Below are positions 34,640 through 46,532 of a stretch of DNA of 64,000 nucleotides, piece by piece. A program made the position numbers and the translations under genes. This DNA comes from Maratus speciosus (lineage: Eukaryota > Arthropoda > Arachnida > Araneae > Salticidae). Every line of letters begins with the position of its first letter. The stretch's first letter is position 1. The notes under the pieces are model-generated. The model saw only the letters and a list, made by a program, of their open reading frames with translations, was not told the origin of the DNA and made no database searches. The stretch covers positions 537,915,073 to 537,979,072 of the forward strand of contig OZ010786.1 in assembly GCA_963932465.1 (NCBI GenBank), in the 5' to 3' direction.

Positions 34640-36350
34640 TATATATATTCTTAATTGCAAGCAATTAACTTGTCCGATCAAACATTGATTTTTTTTTCAG
34701 ACACATTAAAATTATTGAGTGCTGCGTATCGCATTCGAAGAAGAACTTTTAAACACGTATCCAGTATTATATATTTGGAGAATGTGAAAGCATATCAATA
34801 ATAAAACTTTCAAAAACAGTTAGAGATTTTTTTTTCTTTTGTTCGCAAAACATGTTATTTACCTTTGTATTCAATGACCTGCACTTTTTCTATAACCCTT
34901 ATGCTGCAAATTCCTTCAGATATGGTGAAGGAAAATGAAATAAAAATGGAAAACATGATTTCTTCCGTATTAGATATAAAAACAGAGGGATTTTTCCTTT
35001 CTAAGAGATATTATCCAAGATACATAATACGAATTTTTCGGGAAATATAAAAAGGGAATAGAGTTTTGTTAGATAAACTAAAAAATTCTTTTTAAAAGCA
35101 ACATCTTAAAATTAAATAATGTTCAAAATTTTAATTTTAATTTTTAGATTTTTCTTCGTGTTTGTTTTAGATAATAAAATAAGTAAATGTAGCTAAAGTT
35201 AATGTGATTCATATACATATAAAAAAAGCTTGTGATGTTAAATTTAAGGTAGTGTTATTTGATCTGTTTTATTATTAAGAACACAAATTAAAAATATAAA
35301 AGTTATGTACAATTGCTATACATAGATGAGAGCCCTAAGCAAATTTTACTTATAGTAATCACTGGTAGGCATTTTATTTTTCTCCCAGCAAACAATTTTG
35401 TAAAGTGTACAGATCTAATATTCCCAATTCTAAATATGTTAACAAAATTACTCCAGCACTTGTCATTTTTCGATAAACAGTTTTATAATAATAACAAATG
35501 GTGAAGGATTATTATGTTAATTTGCAATGCTAGATGGAATTGAAATAATGTAAGAAGTGTTTTCACTGTCTTAGATATACAATTGTTAAAGTTTAGAATG
35601 GAAATTTGTTTTGTTGATACGTGTATAGTGCTTTTTTCCTTTTATGCCTACCGCCAATTTTTGTATGCGAATTAACTGTCTGCTATCCACTAATATATTT
35701 TCATTTTTTATGCCGCTGTAACACGTGCAATCTTATTTATACATTTATTTGCATGTAATTTACATATTATTATGTACGTTTTCTGGTTTACAAAATTTTC
35801 AGTTACGTTCTAGCAAGATATAAAATACTTTAATTTTAAAAGCAAACACTCCTAACAAAAAAAAAGGTATGTGATACAGTAATTTCGTTACCATATTTTT
35901 ATTTAGCTGAGAAGAACACACTATTATTTTTAAAGACAGGATTTTGGTGCCGACTAGTGATAATTAGTAGCTGTGATATTCAATTGCTTGCTATCAATCT
36001 ATATTTGTATCCGGTGATTTGTGGATGATTTACTATGGCATTAACTACGGGCGTTGCATTTTTACGCAGCAAAAATAAAAAATTTCAGAGATAATTATAT
36101 TTATACAGATTGCACAATCTACATCAAATATATATATATATATTTCCTTGATAAAAAGAAAATACATCTTTCATAAACGGCGCCAGTTGTCTTTTTATAT
36201 TTACCTTATTAGATTGCAGTATATTGGCACTTAATATACAAATTGCATAAGCGTAATTTATCATTGGTGAATCCAGCTATTCAAACTCAGCTTGCTCTTA
36301 CCACTGGTAATTTCTAATATTTTTTTTTCGAATGAGACTTTTAAGAAAAT

Positions 36351-36557
36351 TTATTCATTATACTTCGGAGATGTATGATAGCTGGCTACAGCCTCCGCGA
36401 GATAATATCTTCGATATTGTTCGATTAAATTTGCCGATGGAAATATTTCGTAAACACTGATGGTAATGAACATGCCCATGCTCTGTAGCAATGTATATAG
36501 CGCACACTGTTGCATATTGGAAATTATCTGCAGACACTGATACGCTGAGATACGCAA
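36351..36557 (-). CDS. Unidentified possible exon
   Basis: On the minus strand an open frame reads 'QQCALYTLLQSMGMFITI', then IFPSANLIEQ and YLAEAVASYHTSPK. Local base use is GC-richer than the flanks, with codons such as GCG GAG GCT GTA GCC AGC. Possible splice signals are TGTCTGCAG just upstream (about 36535) and GTATAA just after the TCTCCGAA codons (about 36360). The hydrophobic stretch followed by a polar tail recalls a membrane-receptor exon, but no family can be named. It could be chance. Confidence 0.2.
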   Translation of the reverse strand: MRISAYQCLQIISNMQQCALYTLLQSMGMFITISVYEIFPSANLIEQYRRYYLAEAVASYHTSPKYNE

Positions 36558-38014
36558 AAATGAAAATGTTTTCCTTGTGTGTGTATTTTAGTTTTTTTAT
36601 TGTAACTATTATTGACCCAAAATAATTTGACACAATTTCTTTTAGATATGTTTGACAATGTTACCTACATTGATAAAAAATATTACCACAACATATGGAT
36701 GATTATATATATCTCTGGCATTGCAGTAAATTTCGCAAGAGTATTGACATTCACAAGAATAGTGACAGTTAATTTTAATAGAAATCAATATTTCTTCACT
36801 ATTGACGTTCCATTGAAAAAAAAAGTTTCAGTCTAAAGCGAATATCTCTATAAAATTGGCATTTTATTTTAAATATTTGCAGTTTAAACCATTATGAACT
36901 AATACTGATATTAACATTATATTTTGTCGAAATATAACCAACCTAATAAGTATTTTTCTGCTACTGAGACATATTAGTCTAGGAATTTGCTATAATGAAA
37001 CTGGGAAATAGCATTTTTTAATAATGTAAACTTGCATTTTTACGCAAATGTTAATAATTTTGAAGTTTTTACCAATATAACTTGGTGGAAAAAAGAATTG
37101 TTATTTCCTAATCCTACATATATGTAAAATTCTGAAAGTTATATTAAAATCATTCTAGTATGGCATTATTGTATGTAAACACTATTCTGAAGAATAATAT
37201 AGTCTTAAATAAATTTTAAAAATTTCACTATCAACATCCAAAATATCTCCGGATATTATATGTTACTAAATAATTCAAAACTTCGCACTCAGCGTGAAAG
37301 ATAAAGTCTAGTGAAACATCTGAATAAATATTTGTTTGAGGACAATCAAAGATTTCACAATGCATAATCTGGTATGTGTGACATATTTTTTATTTTTTAA
37401 AGCACAAGGTTTGTAATTATATGTTTTGACAAATATTATTTTCAGGGTATCAGATTTTCCCTTAAGTTTGAATATAAAGTTTGGCTTACGTTTGTATATA
37501 AAATTAGGTTACATTTCGAAATAGTTTTGCATCAAACATATAATTTGCTATTTACTCTATATAGTTTCTTCGAAGTTATCAATCTTTTTTGGAAAATATA
37601 ATGAATGGCATGTACAGTGTAGTTAATTATTAACAGTAATTCATTTTCTGTACCATAATTGTGAGGAAAAATAAAATACTTATCTTAAAATGCGTGTCAC
37701 ACCATCTGTCAGTTATAGCAATGTATATTGCCAAAATAAATTTATTGATGAAAGCCTTCACAAAAATGCATTTTTAAATTAATTGTATTTTCCTTTCATT
37801 ATTGTTCGCTGATGTTCAAAATTTCTTCATTAGCTGATTTAAGGAATATCACTGTAGACATATAATATATGCAGTTTGTTTATCAGTTTGATTATGGTAT
37901 CTTTATTAGAAAATAATACATTTAGGAACAAATTCGTAACAAAAAGGTGTTTTTACTGTTATTATTTTCGTACAAAACCTATAAAGATGCAGTAGATTTA
38001 TACAATGACAAATA

Positions 38015-38284
38015 ATAAGCTCGACGTAGCAGTGGTTGGTTGGTTGCTTTATCCCCCAAACTCTCATTTCCCGATTTTCGGTGTCTTTAATTTGTGCAAT
38101 TTCCCTTTTAAATCTGTCCGGTTTTAATTTTTGATTTTTTTTTTCAACCTGGGTTTCTCTAGAGTGTATTGTAGTCGAGAAGTGGCTGTGGACCTACGAA
38201 CATCGCTTCCGCTAAACAGTCGGAATAAGTAGAAGAACAAAGGGCTACAGACGAAAAGAGGCCGCTCGCCGCGGCGGTTGTACC
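38015..38284. mobile_element. Retroposon-like insertion with 17-bp target duplication
   Basis: TTATACAATGACAAATA flanks the insert exactly at 37998-38014 and 38285-38301. A 17-bp target duplication points to LINE-driven integration. The 270-bp insert differs from its surroundings: one end is GC-rich (CCGCTCGCCGCGGCGGTTG), the other has GTGGTTGGTTGGTTG. There is no clear pol III A/B box and no long poly(A) tail. It could be a SINE, a 5'-truncated LINE or a retrocopy of a host RNA. Confidence 0.6.
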
Positions 38285-38324
38285 TTATACAATGACAAAT
38301 ATCATGTTGTTTAAAAGGAAAATA

Positions 38325-38600
38325 TTGCATTCTCTAATAAGGATTTGTGATGAGTGGTAAACGTATATATTTTTTAAATACTTCTCTCTGTAATAAAATA
38401 AAAGTGAAGAATATTATTCAGCTGTTACACATTAACTATTAATACTCATTCACGAAGAAAATTTCTATGAAGTTGATGCAATGGAAAATATGATACAATT
38501 TAAATAGAAAATATTTCTTTATCTAAAAAGGATTTATTAAGAAAGGTAAACGTCTATTTTTTAAATAAATCTCACCGAAATAGAATAAAAGTAAAGAACA
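38325..38600. repeat. Direct duplication, ~185-bp spacing
   Basis: AAGGATTTGTGATGAGTGGTAAACGTATAT (in parts) at about 38338 recurs at about 38526 with changes. Both copies are followed by TTTTTTAAATA and AATAAAAGT(G/A)AAGAA(T/C)ATTA. Confidence 0.6.
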
Positions 38601-39234
38601 TTAGTCACAATGACGATTGATATTTATTTTTAACACTTTCCAACATTTCCGAAATGTATTTATGGATACAATTTTCCTGTCTGCTGTCTGTGTATATGCC
38701 TGTGTTTTCACTCACGTATATAAAGTCGACTTCCCATGCAGTTGATATATATTACTTGTGGCATGTTTGGTTTTAAAATGAAATGTGCAGTATTTATTGT
38801 TCGTTTACCGGGACATTCAAAAGATTTCCGATACATCACAGTTTATGGGGAAATCAGTTTGCGTTGACTACATTACACCATTTCTAGAACATTGAAATTT
38901 ATATATATGTTACTGATACTGGAATTTATATATGTTTCTGAGCGGTACAAGATGCTTACTATTGAATAAGGTGGTAATCGTTCATTTATAAGGAAACACA
39001 AAAAGAAATAGGTTTCAGCAAACAGTTAATAGAAATATGTTGTCAGTTGTATTTCTCATTTTTAATTTAACTTATTTTTTGCACATGATTTGATGTGTTT
39101 AACTTCTATATACAACATGCACTGCTTAGTACAAGATGTCGAGTACAATTTCATTAACTGTCTGAAATTGCTTATTGGGAGTTTTAAACAGTGTTATGTG
39201 CTCCTTAATTGAACGAAATTTTAGCATACTATGC

Positions 39235-39265
<31 letters not shown>

Positions 39266-39910
39266 TCTTAAATCATATACAGGGCTGCACATAAAGTTAA
39301 GATATTTTTGATAACTTTCATGGTGATTCCTGAAATTAGATTTCTCAATGTGTTATGCGTTTTACAAATTTTTTACTTTGACATTACCTTTCACACTATT
39401 TAACTGTAAAATTGTGTTTCATTCATCTGAACGTAATGGAAAGTGTTTCATAAGCTATGCTTGAAGAATAATTGTACTTCTTAAATACGCCATTATAGAA
39501 TTATGCAAGTTGTTTACAGTGACTGGGGCAAAAAACTGAGTCAAATGTTAGTACTTTCCAAGTAAATTACATTCTCCAGCCCAACCAAAAAAAGTGTAGC
39601 AATGTCCTTATCAAATACGTAAAAAATACAGAATGCCTCACTCATATTCCTGTTCATTAGGTTAACAGTACAGAAGACATTCTGGGAATATTTAAATTTA
39701 TCAACGAATGTCACAGGTCGGTTGGAGTGCAACATCACTGAATATGTGAGCTGAAACTGTTTTTGTTATAGCATAAGAAAGCGTCAATAGACATTATTGT
39801 GTATTTGCGATTTTTTTTTAAATTAAAAATATGAATATTTCATTGGATTAAATATATTAATAAATCTAAGAACGATAATATTATGCGAAATATATAAATA
39901 ATATCTATAT

Positions 39911-40616
39911 CTATGTATCTATAAGTAAAATACACTTGATTATTTTCTAACGCATTTTTTTTTTTCGAATCGCTGTTTTTTCGCTAAATTGTGGTCGAAT
40001 ATTCCTTATCTAACGGTCAGGAAAGAGAAACGTAGCGTAACAACTAACGAAGCACTGCGCATTATGTACACTGTTATTAGGCACATTAATGTAAGTGAGT
40101 AAATTATTCAGCTTGGATAAGAAGGTGTTAAAGGGACGTTATTTTCTAACTATTACTAAAATAAATATAATAGTTGACATTTGCAAAGAAATGTTAATAA
40201 AATATTAGCGGGTTTGAAAGAATATAATTGACTCAAGTTATGCACTACATGAAATCAATTTGAATAATCTTGTAGGTAATATTTCGTATTTATCGTTGTA
40301 GTATGTTTTGTGCTCTACATTATAATATTCTTTATCCTAAACAAAAAGGGATATTTTATGTTAAACCCTTAAAAATCCTAATTTTACGTATAGTATTTAG
40401 AGAAGATAAATTATAAATATTTAATATATATATATATATATACATTATATTTATTATATTATATATTTATAATATTATATATATATATATATGTATAATT
40501 CCTTTGAATCAAAATGTATCTGACAAGTTCAAATAATTATATTAACAAATATTCTAAACGAAGATGGCATGTAATAATATTATACATTAATAAGCATACT
40601 AAACATGATGAAGTAA

Positions 40617-40655
<39 letters not shown>

Positions 40656-41450
40656 GTATCTGGCAAGTTGAAATAACTATATTAAGAAAACTTCTAAATG
40701 AAGATGGCATGTGATAATATTATACATTAATCGTTATATTGAAAACGATGAAGTAAGCATATATATATGCCTTTATATATATATGTATATATATATAATA
40801 CCTTTGAATCAAAATGTATCTGACAAGCTCACATAACTGTATTAACAAAAATTCTAAATGAAGATGGCATGTAATAATATTATACATTAATAGATATACT
40901 AAACATGTTTAGGGAAGGATATTATATATATATATATATATATTAAAAAAATTTTAATTTTGTCGCCATAGTTAACATTATTCTATGTCAGTTTTCCTTT
41001 TAATAATATTCCATATATTATAACGGCTTATTAACTTAAAACCCTATTCTTAAACTAACATATCAATCTCCATATATAAAGGTATAAGATCTTAATCCTT
41101 CTAATAATATTTATTCCAAATTGCTTAAATCTAAATATGGCGCTAACTACTTATATTCGTTAAATAACACTTTTTTAATATTTAAATCCCTATTAAAATC
41201 ACAATTAATTCGTGGTATATCAAACCCTTTTAAATTCTTCATTTAATAGCTAAAATATCATAATTCGTAATTTATGCCGTCTAAAAAAACCTATTTAATT
41301 AAAATCATTCATTTATTAAAATATCAAGGTCTCTACTATAATATTTAAATGCTTCAATATTCTAAAATTTAATAACAGGCAATAAATTCATTTTCCCTGT
41401 TAAATTTATCGTCTGACAGGCTAAAATCTATTTTTAGCCGCACTCTCGAT
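39911..41450. other. AT-rich spacer with minisatellite
   Basis: No gene seen. It holds the array at 40496-40922 and several (TA)n runs. Confidence 0.5.
40496..40922. repeat. Three ~120-bp units separated by (TA)n
   Basis: Units near 40505-40620, 40655-40758 and 40806-40922 share AATGTATCTG(A/G)CAAG, AGATGGCATGT(A/G)ATAATA and TTATACATTAAT. Each ends in an AGG/AGC followed by (AT)n of different length. The microsatellite spacers may have driven the duplication. Confidence 0.8.
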
Positions 41451-41464
41451 CGCGTAGATTAGTT

Positions 41465-41470
41465 TTTATT
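41465..41470 (-). promoter_or_regulatory. AATAAA poly(A) signal candidate
   Basis: The minus strand reads AATAAA about 275 bp after the stop of the candidate terminal exon. The hexamer is common by chance in AT-rich DNA. Its position is the only support. Confidence 0.3.
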
Positions 41471-41745
41471 TTCACCTTGTGTACCTGGTCGGGGGATATA
41501 GGAAATTCTAGAAGAGCATTTTCGCATTAAGGAAGTTGAATATATTCAATATTAATCCACCGGAACTGTTGACAAATCCCTCTTAAAGCGTTTATGATTG
41601 AAAAAGAGTAGTCAGCTGACCTTGATTGTAACTTTGAGCCAAAGTAAGTTAAATACAGATGCACAGCCAGATACGGAGGAAGAAGGAGAATGATATTAGA
41701 GTTTGGGAGTCAGCTTGGAATGGAATGGTCTTTGAGATTTCGAGT

Positions 41746-41847
41746 TTATTCGAAGCTCTGTTTTTCTTCAAAATTCTGGTTACCACCTGGAGATGAATTA
41801 ACCGTTTTATCATCGATGGAATCAAGCATTTCTCCTAAGATCTGTTC
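41746..41847 (-). CDS. Possible terminal exon of an unidentified host gene
   Basis: On the minus strand a pyrimidine tract (TTTTTTTTCTACATATTCAG, AG at 41848-41849) precedes an open stretch of 33 codons to TAA at 41746-41748. It starts EQILGEMLDSIDDKTVNSSP and ends in a polar, Glu/Gln-rich tail. The entry phase is 0. The 280 bp downstream are unusually GC-rich for this window, and AATAAA lies at 41465-41470, which suits a 3' UTR and poly(A) signal. No domain is recognised. Upstream exons would lie at higher coordinates. Splicing is inferred from sequence only. Confidence 0.4.
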   Translation of the reverse strand, partial: EQILGEMLDSIDDKTVNSSPGGNQNFEEKQSFE

Positions 41848-41973
41848 CTGAATATGTAGAAAAAAAAGTTTGGAAATAGCTCAGTCAACTTCTTTATTTA
41901 TTGAATATTAATGATGTGAATTATCACACTGCTAACAAAGCGTAAACCAACTTAGTGAAAAATGTCCAAGCCG

Positions 41974-42065
41974 GGAATCGAACCTAAGATGTAGTTGAAA
42001 AATTAATTAAAAATTCTTTATTTATGATTTTTGTCTACTTTTTTTCTTAAATAACCACCTGGCCA
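41974..42065 (-). repeat. tRNA-derived SINE head candidate
   Basis: On the minus strand TGGCCAGGTGG (42055-42065) fits a pol III A box. GGTTCGATTCCCGGC (B box core at 41974-41984) is a canonical T-arm. The ~70-bp spacing is longer than in a normal tRNA and the stems do not pair well, so a tRNA-derived SINE or tRNA pseudogene is more likely than a working tRNA. The A-rich run at 42101-42143 lies upstream on this strand and is not its tail. Confidence 0.45.
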
Positions 42066-42095
42066 GTACGCCTGTGTGATAATATTGGAAACCCA

Positions 42096-42100
<5 letters not shown>

Positions 42101-42144
<44 letters not shown>

Positions 42145-42181
42145 GATTTTCGCCAACACACACACACACACACATATATAT
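42101..42181. repeat. A43 run followed by (CA)n and (TA)n
   Basis: A run of about 43 A at 42101-42143, then CGATTTTCGCC, (AC)n at about 42155-42172 and (AT)n. It is the longest homopolymer in the window; its length may be affected by assembly. Confidence 0.85.
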
Positions 42182-42197
42182 ATTAGGGTGGAGCGCT

Positions 42198-42690
42198 CGC
42201 CTATGGATTTTTTTTTTTTCAAATCGAAATTGGCGGATCGGGAAGATTGTTCTATCAGCTCCTCATTCTGAATATAAAATATCATTCAAAAGTATTAATA
42301 TTAAATACTCCACCAAGGTCATTGAATATTGAGAAAAAGCGTAAATGTGCTCGCCTATGGAATTTTTTTTTTTCTCAAAATCAAAATGAGATGGTTTGGG
42401 AAAGTTGCTCTGTCATATTCTCATTCTGAATATAAAATATCTTCAAAAATATTAAAAGTAAGTACTGCCCCAAGGTCACTGAATATTGAGAAAGAACGTA
42501 AAAGTACTCGCCTATGGATTTTTTTTCTTCAAATCAAAATGGTGTGCTTTGGGAAAGTTGATCTACCATATTCTCATTCTGAATATAAAATACCTTCAAA
42601 AATATTAATAGTAGTTACTACCACAAGGTCATTGAATATTGAGAGAAAATTTAAAAGTTGTGCATATTCCCATTTTTTTCTTCAAATATA
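42198..42690. repeat. Minisatellite, three ~155-bp units
   Basis: CGCCTATGGA starts at 42198, 42352 and 42509 (periods 154 and 157). Each unit has a T-run, TTTGGGAAAGTTG-like text, CTCATTCTGAATATAAAATA, and AAGGTCA(T/C)TGAATATTGAGA. A fourth unit begins near 42655 and decays. Two long open frames across the array are by-products of the repeat. Confidence 0.85.
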
Positions 42691-43825
42691 TAAACTATTA
42701 ATATTAATTTAATTTAAAAGGATGATCATCGAATTATTGTTATTATTATTATATATTTATAGTTTTTTGTATATATTAATATTAATAATAATAATTGACC
42801 AGATTATGCAGCAAAGAACCTTTATAGATCGATTTTAATAACAGCAAAATAATTTATCCATCAAGATTTTATTTATCATCCATTATCCGGAAATCATTAG
42901 AGATATTTTAACGGAGCGAAAATATTTGCAATGATTCAGTGTTCGTTGATTTACCTAAAATTTGAAAAGAGATGATATGCTATTTTAGTAACAATAGTAA
43001 AAATTAATCCAAGCTCACAAATATCCTATTTTATTTTAGTTTATGTTATGTTTGCACTGATTTTCACTATGCACGATGTTTACCAAGTTGTTGTTTTTAA
43101 ATTTCGTGAAAGTATTTCTTTCATGAATAATTTTGAAAATGTCGCCGTTTGTGCGATGAAACGTTCGTCAATGTAAATGAAGATATTTTATCACTTTTTA
43201 TAGCATTATTTAGCTTAATCCGTTATTTTTCTTTTCTGTGGAACAATGGACATAATCCGATTGCAACTATTTCGAAGAAATCTTATTAAAAAATTAAAAA
43301 TTTAACAATATAAAGGAATATTTAAAATATATATATCAAGGCCATCAACATATTCAAATGAATAGTTTTCATTGAAAAATGTAATTAGTAAAACGTATTC
43401 AGTAGAAAGCTCAGCGCAGATGACCAAAAAACAGCCTTTTGTTTCAAATATATAGACAACATTCTGTGAGTTTTTTAGTATGCTATGCTTGAGAACGAAT
43501 TAATGCTATTAGCAACTTTTCCATAACACAGATCAGAATGCCAAACGAAGTAAGGTAAAAACACTAGACATTAAATTTTTCTGTTTATTGCTCCGTTATT
43601 TTCAGTCCTTAGGAGCTCAACTAATCCCTACGGGGGTTTAAGTAAATCAAATAGAACTATAAAAATAACATGCAATAAACTGGTTCATTACTGTAAAATA
43701 CAGAAATTTTTCCTTGATCAAGAGTAATGCTTGCGAAATTTTAATTAATATCGTTATTCACGTTTAAAAAAAAATTGTAACATTAGCTACCTTTGGATAT
43801 AGAAAATGTCCATTATAGACTTCAA
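42691..43825. other. AT-rich spacer
   Basis: No gene or transposon end seen. Confidence 0.5.
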
Positions 43826-44169
43826 CATTGTAAAAAAAACGACACTTTTATAGTACAAAGTACTGTTCATCTCGCGCACAAACTCAATCACAGTGACTGT
43901 GCTGTATCTTTCTTTGGTTTCCTGACTATATTAACATGGAAAATACAGTTGTTGCGTAAAATTAACAGCCCAATGTGCTGGCAATTTGGACGCCAGTAGT
44001 TTGTGCTGTAAAAAAATGCGTCCAAATTGCCAGCAAATTGTGCTGTTAATTTTACGCAACTACTGTATTTTCCATGTTAATATAGTAAAAAAAAAAAACA
44101 AAGAAAGATACAGCACATTCACTGTGATCTAGTTTGTTCTGGTAAATTTAAAGTGGTTTTTTTACAGTG
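43826..44169. mobile_element. Foldback/palindromic MITE (344 bp)
   Basis: The ends CATTGTAAAAAAA and CACTGTAAAAAAA (inverted) begin two arms of about 165 bp, sharing ACAGTGA, GCTGTATCTTTCTTTG, ATTAACATGGAAAATACAGT and TTGCGTAAAATTAACAGC. The arms meet at GGACGC (43988-43993) and GCGTCC (44018-44023) around a 24-base loop. No coding and no clear TA duplication, so the superfamily is open. Confidence 0.8.
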
Positions 44170-45375
44170 AACAAAGAAATGAAAACGAAGATTTAAAGAA
44201 AAATCTAAGAAATAAAATTACGTTTGCTCTCATAATTTTTTTAAACTATGCTTCTATATATTTTGTAAGCGTTCGGATTTCTTGAGTATCTATTTTCATC
44301 ATAAATCAAAATTCTACGAATATACAGGAATAGTATCCAGAATCGAATGATTCTATTGTACCCCATTTATGTTTTGGATATATTTATTTTCCATTATCAT
44401 ATGCTTCTACAATTATTTGCTATGTTCCCATGTGCTAATTTTTCTTTTTGTAAACAGTTATGTATTTTTTCGAATTCTATACAATTAAAAAAAAACTTTA
44501 TTACACTAACCATTTTTAAAAACCAAGTCATTAATCAAAATATTAGTATTTATAAGGCGCAAATTCACATTAAAAATTCTTAATTTTTTAAACTCAATAA
44601 TGTGAGAGAAAATCTTTTACAAATACTTTTATTAGTCATTTATTTTAAATGTTTAAGTTCGTCTAATCATAAAGAATAGCATCGTGGTGTTTAATTTCAT
44701 TTTGAACGTTTAAATGAATTTCCTAAAGTAATATTCTCCTAGTAAACAAAAACTTTTAATTTCTGAGGACGCAGGGTATCATTATGAATATGCCTGAAAT
44801 GCACTTAACCTAATTAAAAAAGCTATCGGTTAATGATGCATTTTTGGAAAACTCTTGATAGATACACATTACTTACTATATAAATACACGAACATCATTT
44901 CATTATCAATATTGCCGTACTAGAAATGGAGATTCACATTCACTAATTGCCAAATACAGCTTATGCTAATGACCAAAAGAAGACATTTTTCAGATAAAGT
45001 TTGACGCGAAAGGATAGATGAGTGTAAAAATATTTTATTAAAAGAAAGTTAAAGAAAAAGAAAATAACTTCTAAACTGATTTGTTTATGCAACGCGTTTT
45101 ATTTATATTAATTTTGATTAAAAAAAAAAAAAACATAATTTGTAAAGAAAAACACATATTATTTTCGTAGCTGCATGCGTATTTAATTCCTCAAATGTTT
45201 TTAAAGAAGGCTCTTATATAACTGAAAAAATAATCGAAATTTAGGAAAATTTCGTATGAAATACTACCTCCTTGGATCTCCCCTATGTTGGAATTTCGTA
45301 AAAAGTTTTGCAGATCTACACCGATCATGACCCCTAAAACCAAAACCACCCCCAGTAAAAAAAATTATCTCTCTG

Positions 45376-45408
<33 letters not shown>

Positions 45409-46345
45409 ATATATATATATATATATATCACTTTTTTATGGACACATCAACTTCCATCATTCTGCTCAAATATTTTCCATACTGATACATAAAATCAAGG
45501 GGCATAAAATCTCGGCCAAGATTGTTAACGGGCAAAATCGGACCAAGGGGGTGCAAATACGGAGGGGTTTTGGGGAAAACAAAAAAACCCCATAAATTCT
45601 TAATTATAATACATATCGACTCTGTTTAAAGTAATTATTACTTCTAAAAATGGGCCAAAAATTTATGTTTGACAGATTTTTTATAAAATTAAAAATGAGC
45701 TCAAAGGACGCAAATTAGGGTTTTTTGAAGAAACGAATTCATAACTTCGTCAATTCACAAGAAATCAAATTTGCCTGAATTTATTATATATCTTCTAAAT
45801 ATTATCTACAACTTTTATATTGACAAGTTTTTGATAGGACCAATGCTTACAGCAAAAACAAGTTAAAAATTCATCGAGATTAAAGAAAAAATTATCGTAT
45901 TAAGGATGTACTCAAATCCAAACTGCTTATTTTCTGACACATTTTTAAATTCATTAATAAAACTAAAGTTTATTTGCATTGAAGTTCTATCATTTTGCTC
46001 ATAGGACCTACTTATTAGTCACACATTGTATTGATCACAACATACAATTGTTGCTACTGTTTTCCGGAAGTAAAAATGGTCAGTAACCGTGTCCACATAG
46101 ACTACTTATGTACAGATTAAAATATTAAGTTTGATGAATGCTATCGATAAATGTCTTGGAAATGCACTGTATATTACTACTGACGCTAAAAGAGGCTGCA
46201 TTTTAGTTATTATGCACCTTTTTTTAAGTATTTGGAAATTAGCATATTATATATTTTGATGGAAGTTAGTTTTCAAAGTTTATATAATTTTCTTTGTTTA
46301 AAAACTACTATAAAGAAAATAGACCAAATTCCAGTTGAAATGAAA

Positions 46346-46384
<39 letters not shown>

Positions 46385-46532
46385 TACTCTTAATGTCTGC
46401 ATCATATATGGCTGAGAAAATAGTTTGATATTAAATATTTTCTCGTAGTATTTTGATATATTTTGGCATTAAATTTTATGAAATGTAAATAAATTCAAAT
46501 GATGTTAAACATATATACATGGGGTGAAATTA
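44170..46532. other. AT-rich spacer with microsatellites
   Basis: No gene seen. It contains (TATC)n/(TA)n at about 45373-45428 and an A-run at 46347-46380. Confidence 0.5.

Larger units (their letters stand above)
31640..39910. repeat. Repeat R2, unit 2 (interrupted)
   Basis: Blocks matching unit 1 lie at 31725-32330, 34640-35290, 38605-38810 and 39330-39905, in the same order and strand. Unit 2 is interrupted by the mariner relative at 32331-34639 and the retroposon at 38015-38284. The stretch 35290-38000 contains AT-rich DNA with weaker similarity to unit 3 near 36960-37060 (AATAGCATTTTTTA). It lacks the Tc3-like and pogo-like insertions of unit 1, so its matching points are empty sites. 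Confidence 0.7.

Noticed and set aside
41974..42065. A functional tRNA gene
   Set aside because: A and B boxes are good, but the spacing is too long and the acceptor and T stems do not pair, so a SINE or tRNA pseudogene is likelier.
42022..42712. Open frames of 87, 60 and 127 codons
   Set aside because: They come from the A-run and the 155-bp minisatellite.
43793..43999. 68-codon plus-strand frame
   Set aside because: It lies within one arm of the palindromic MITE.
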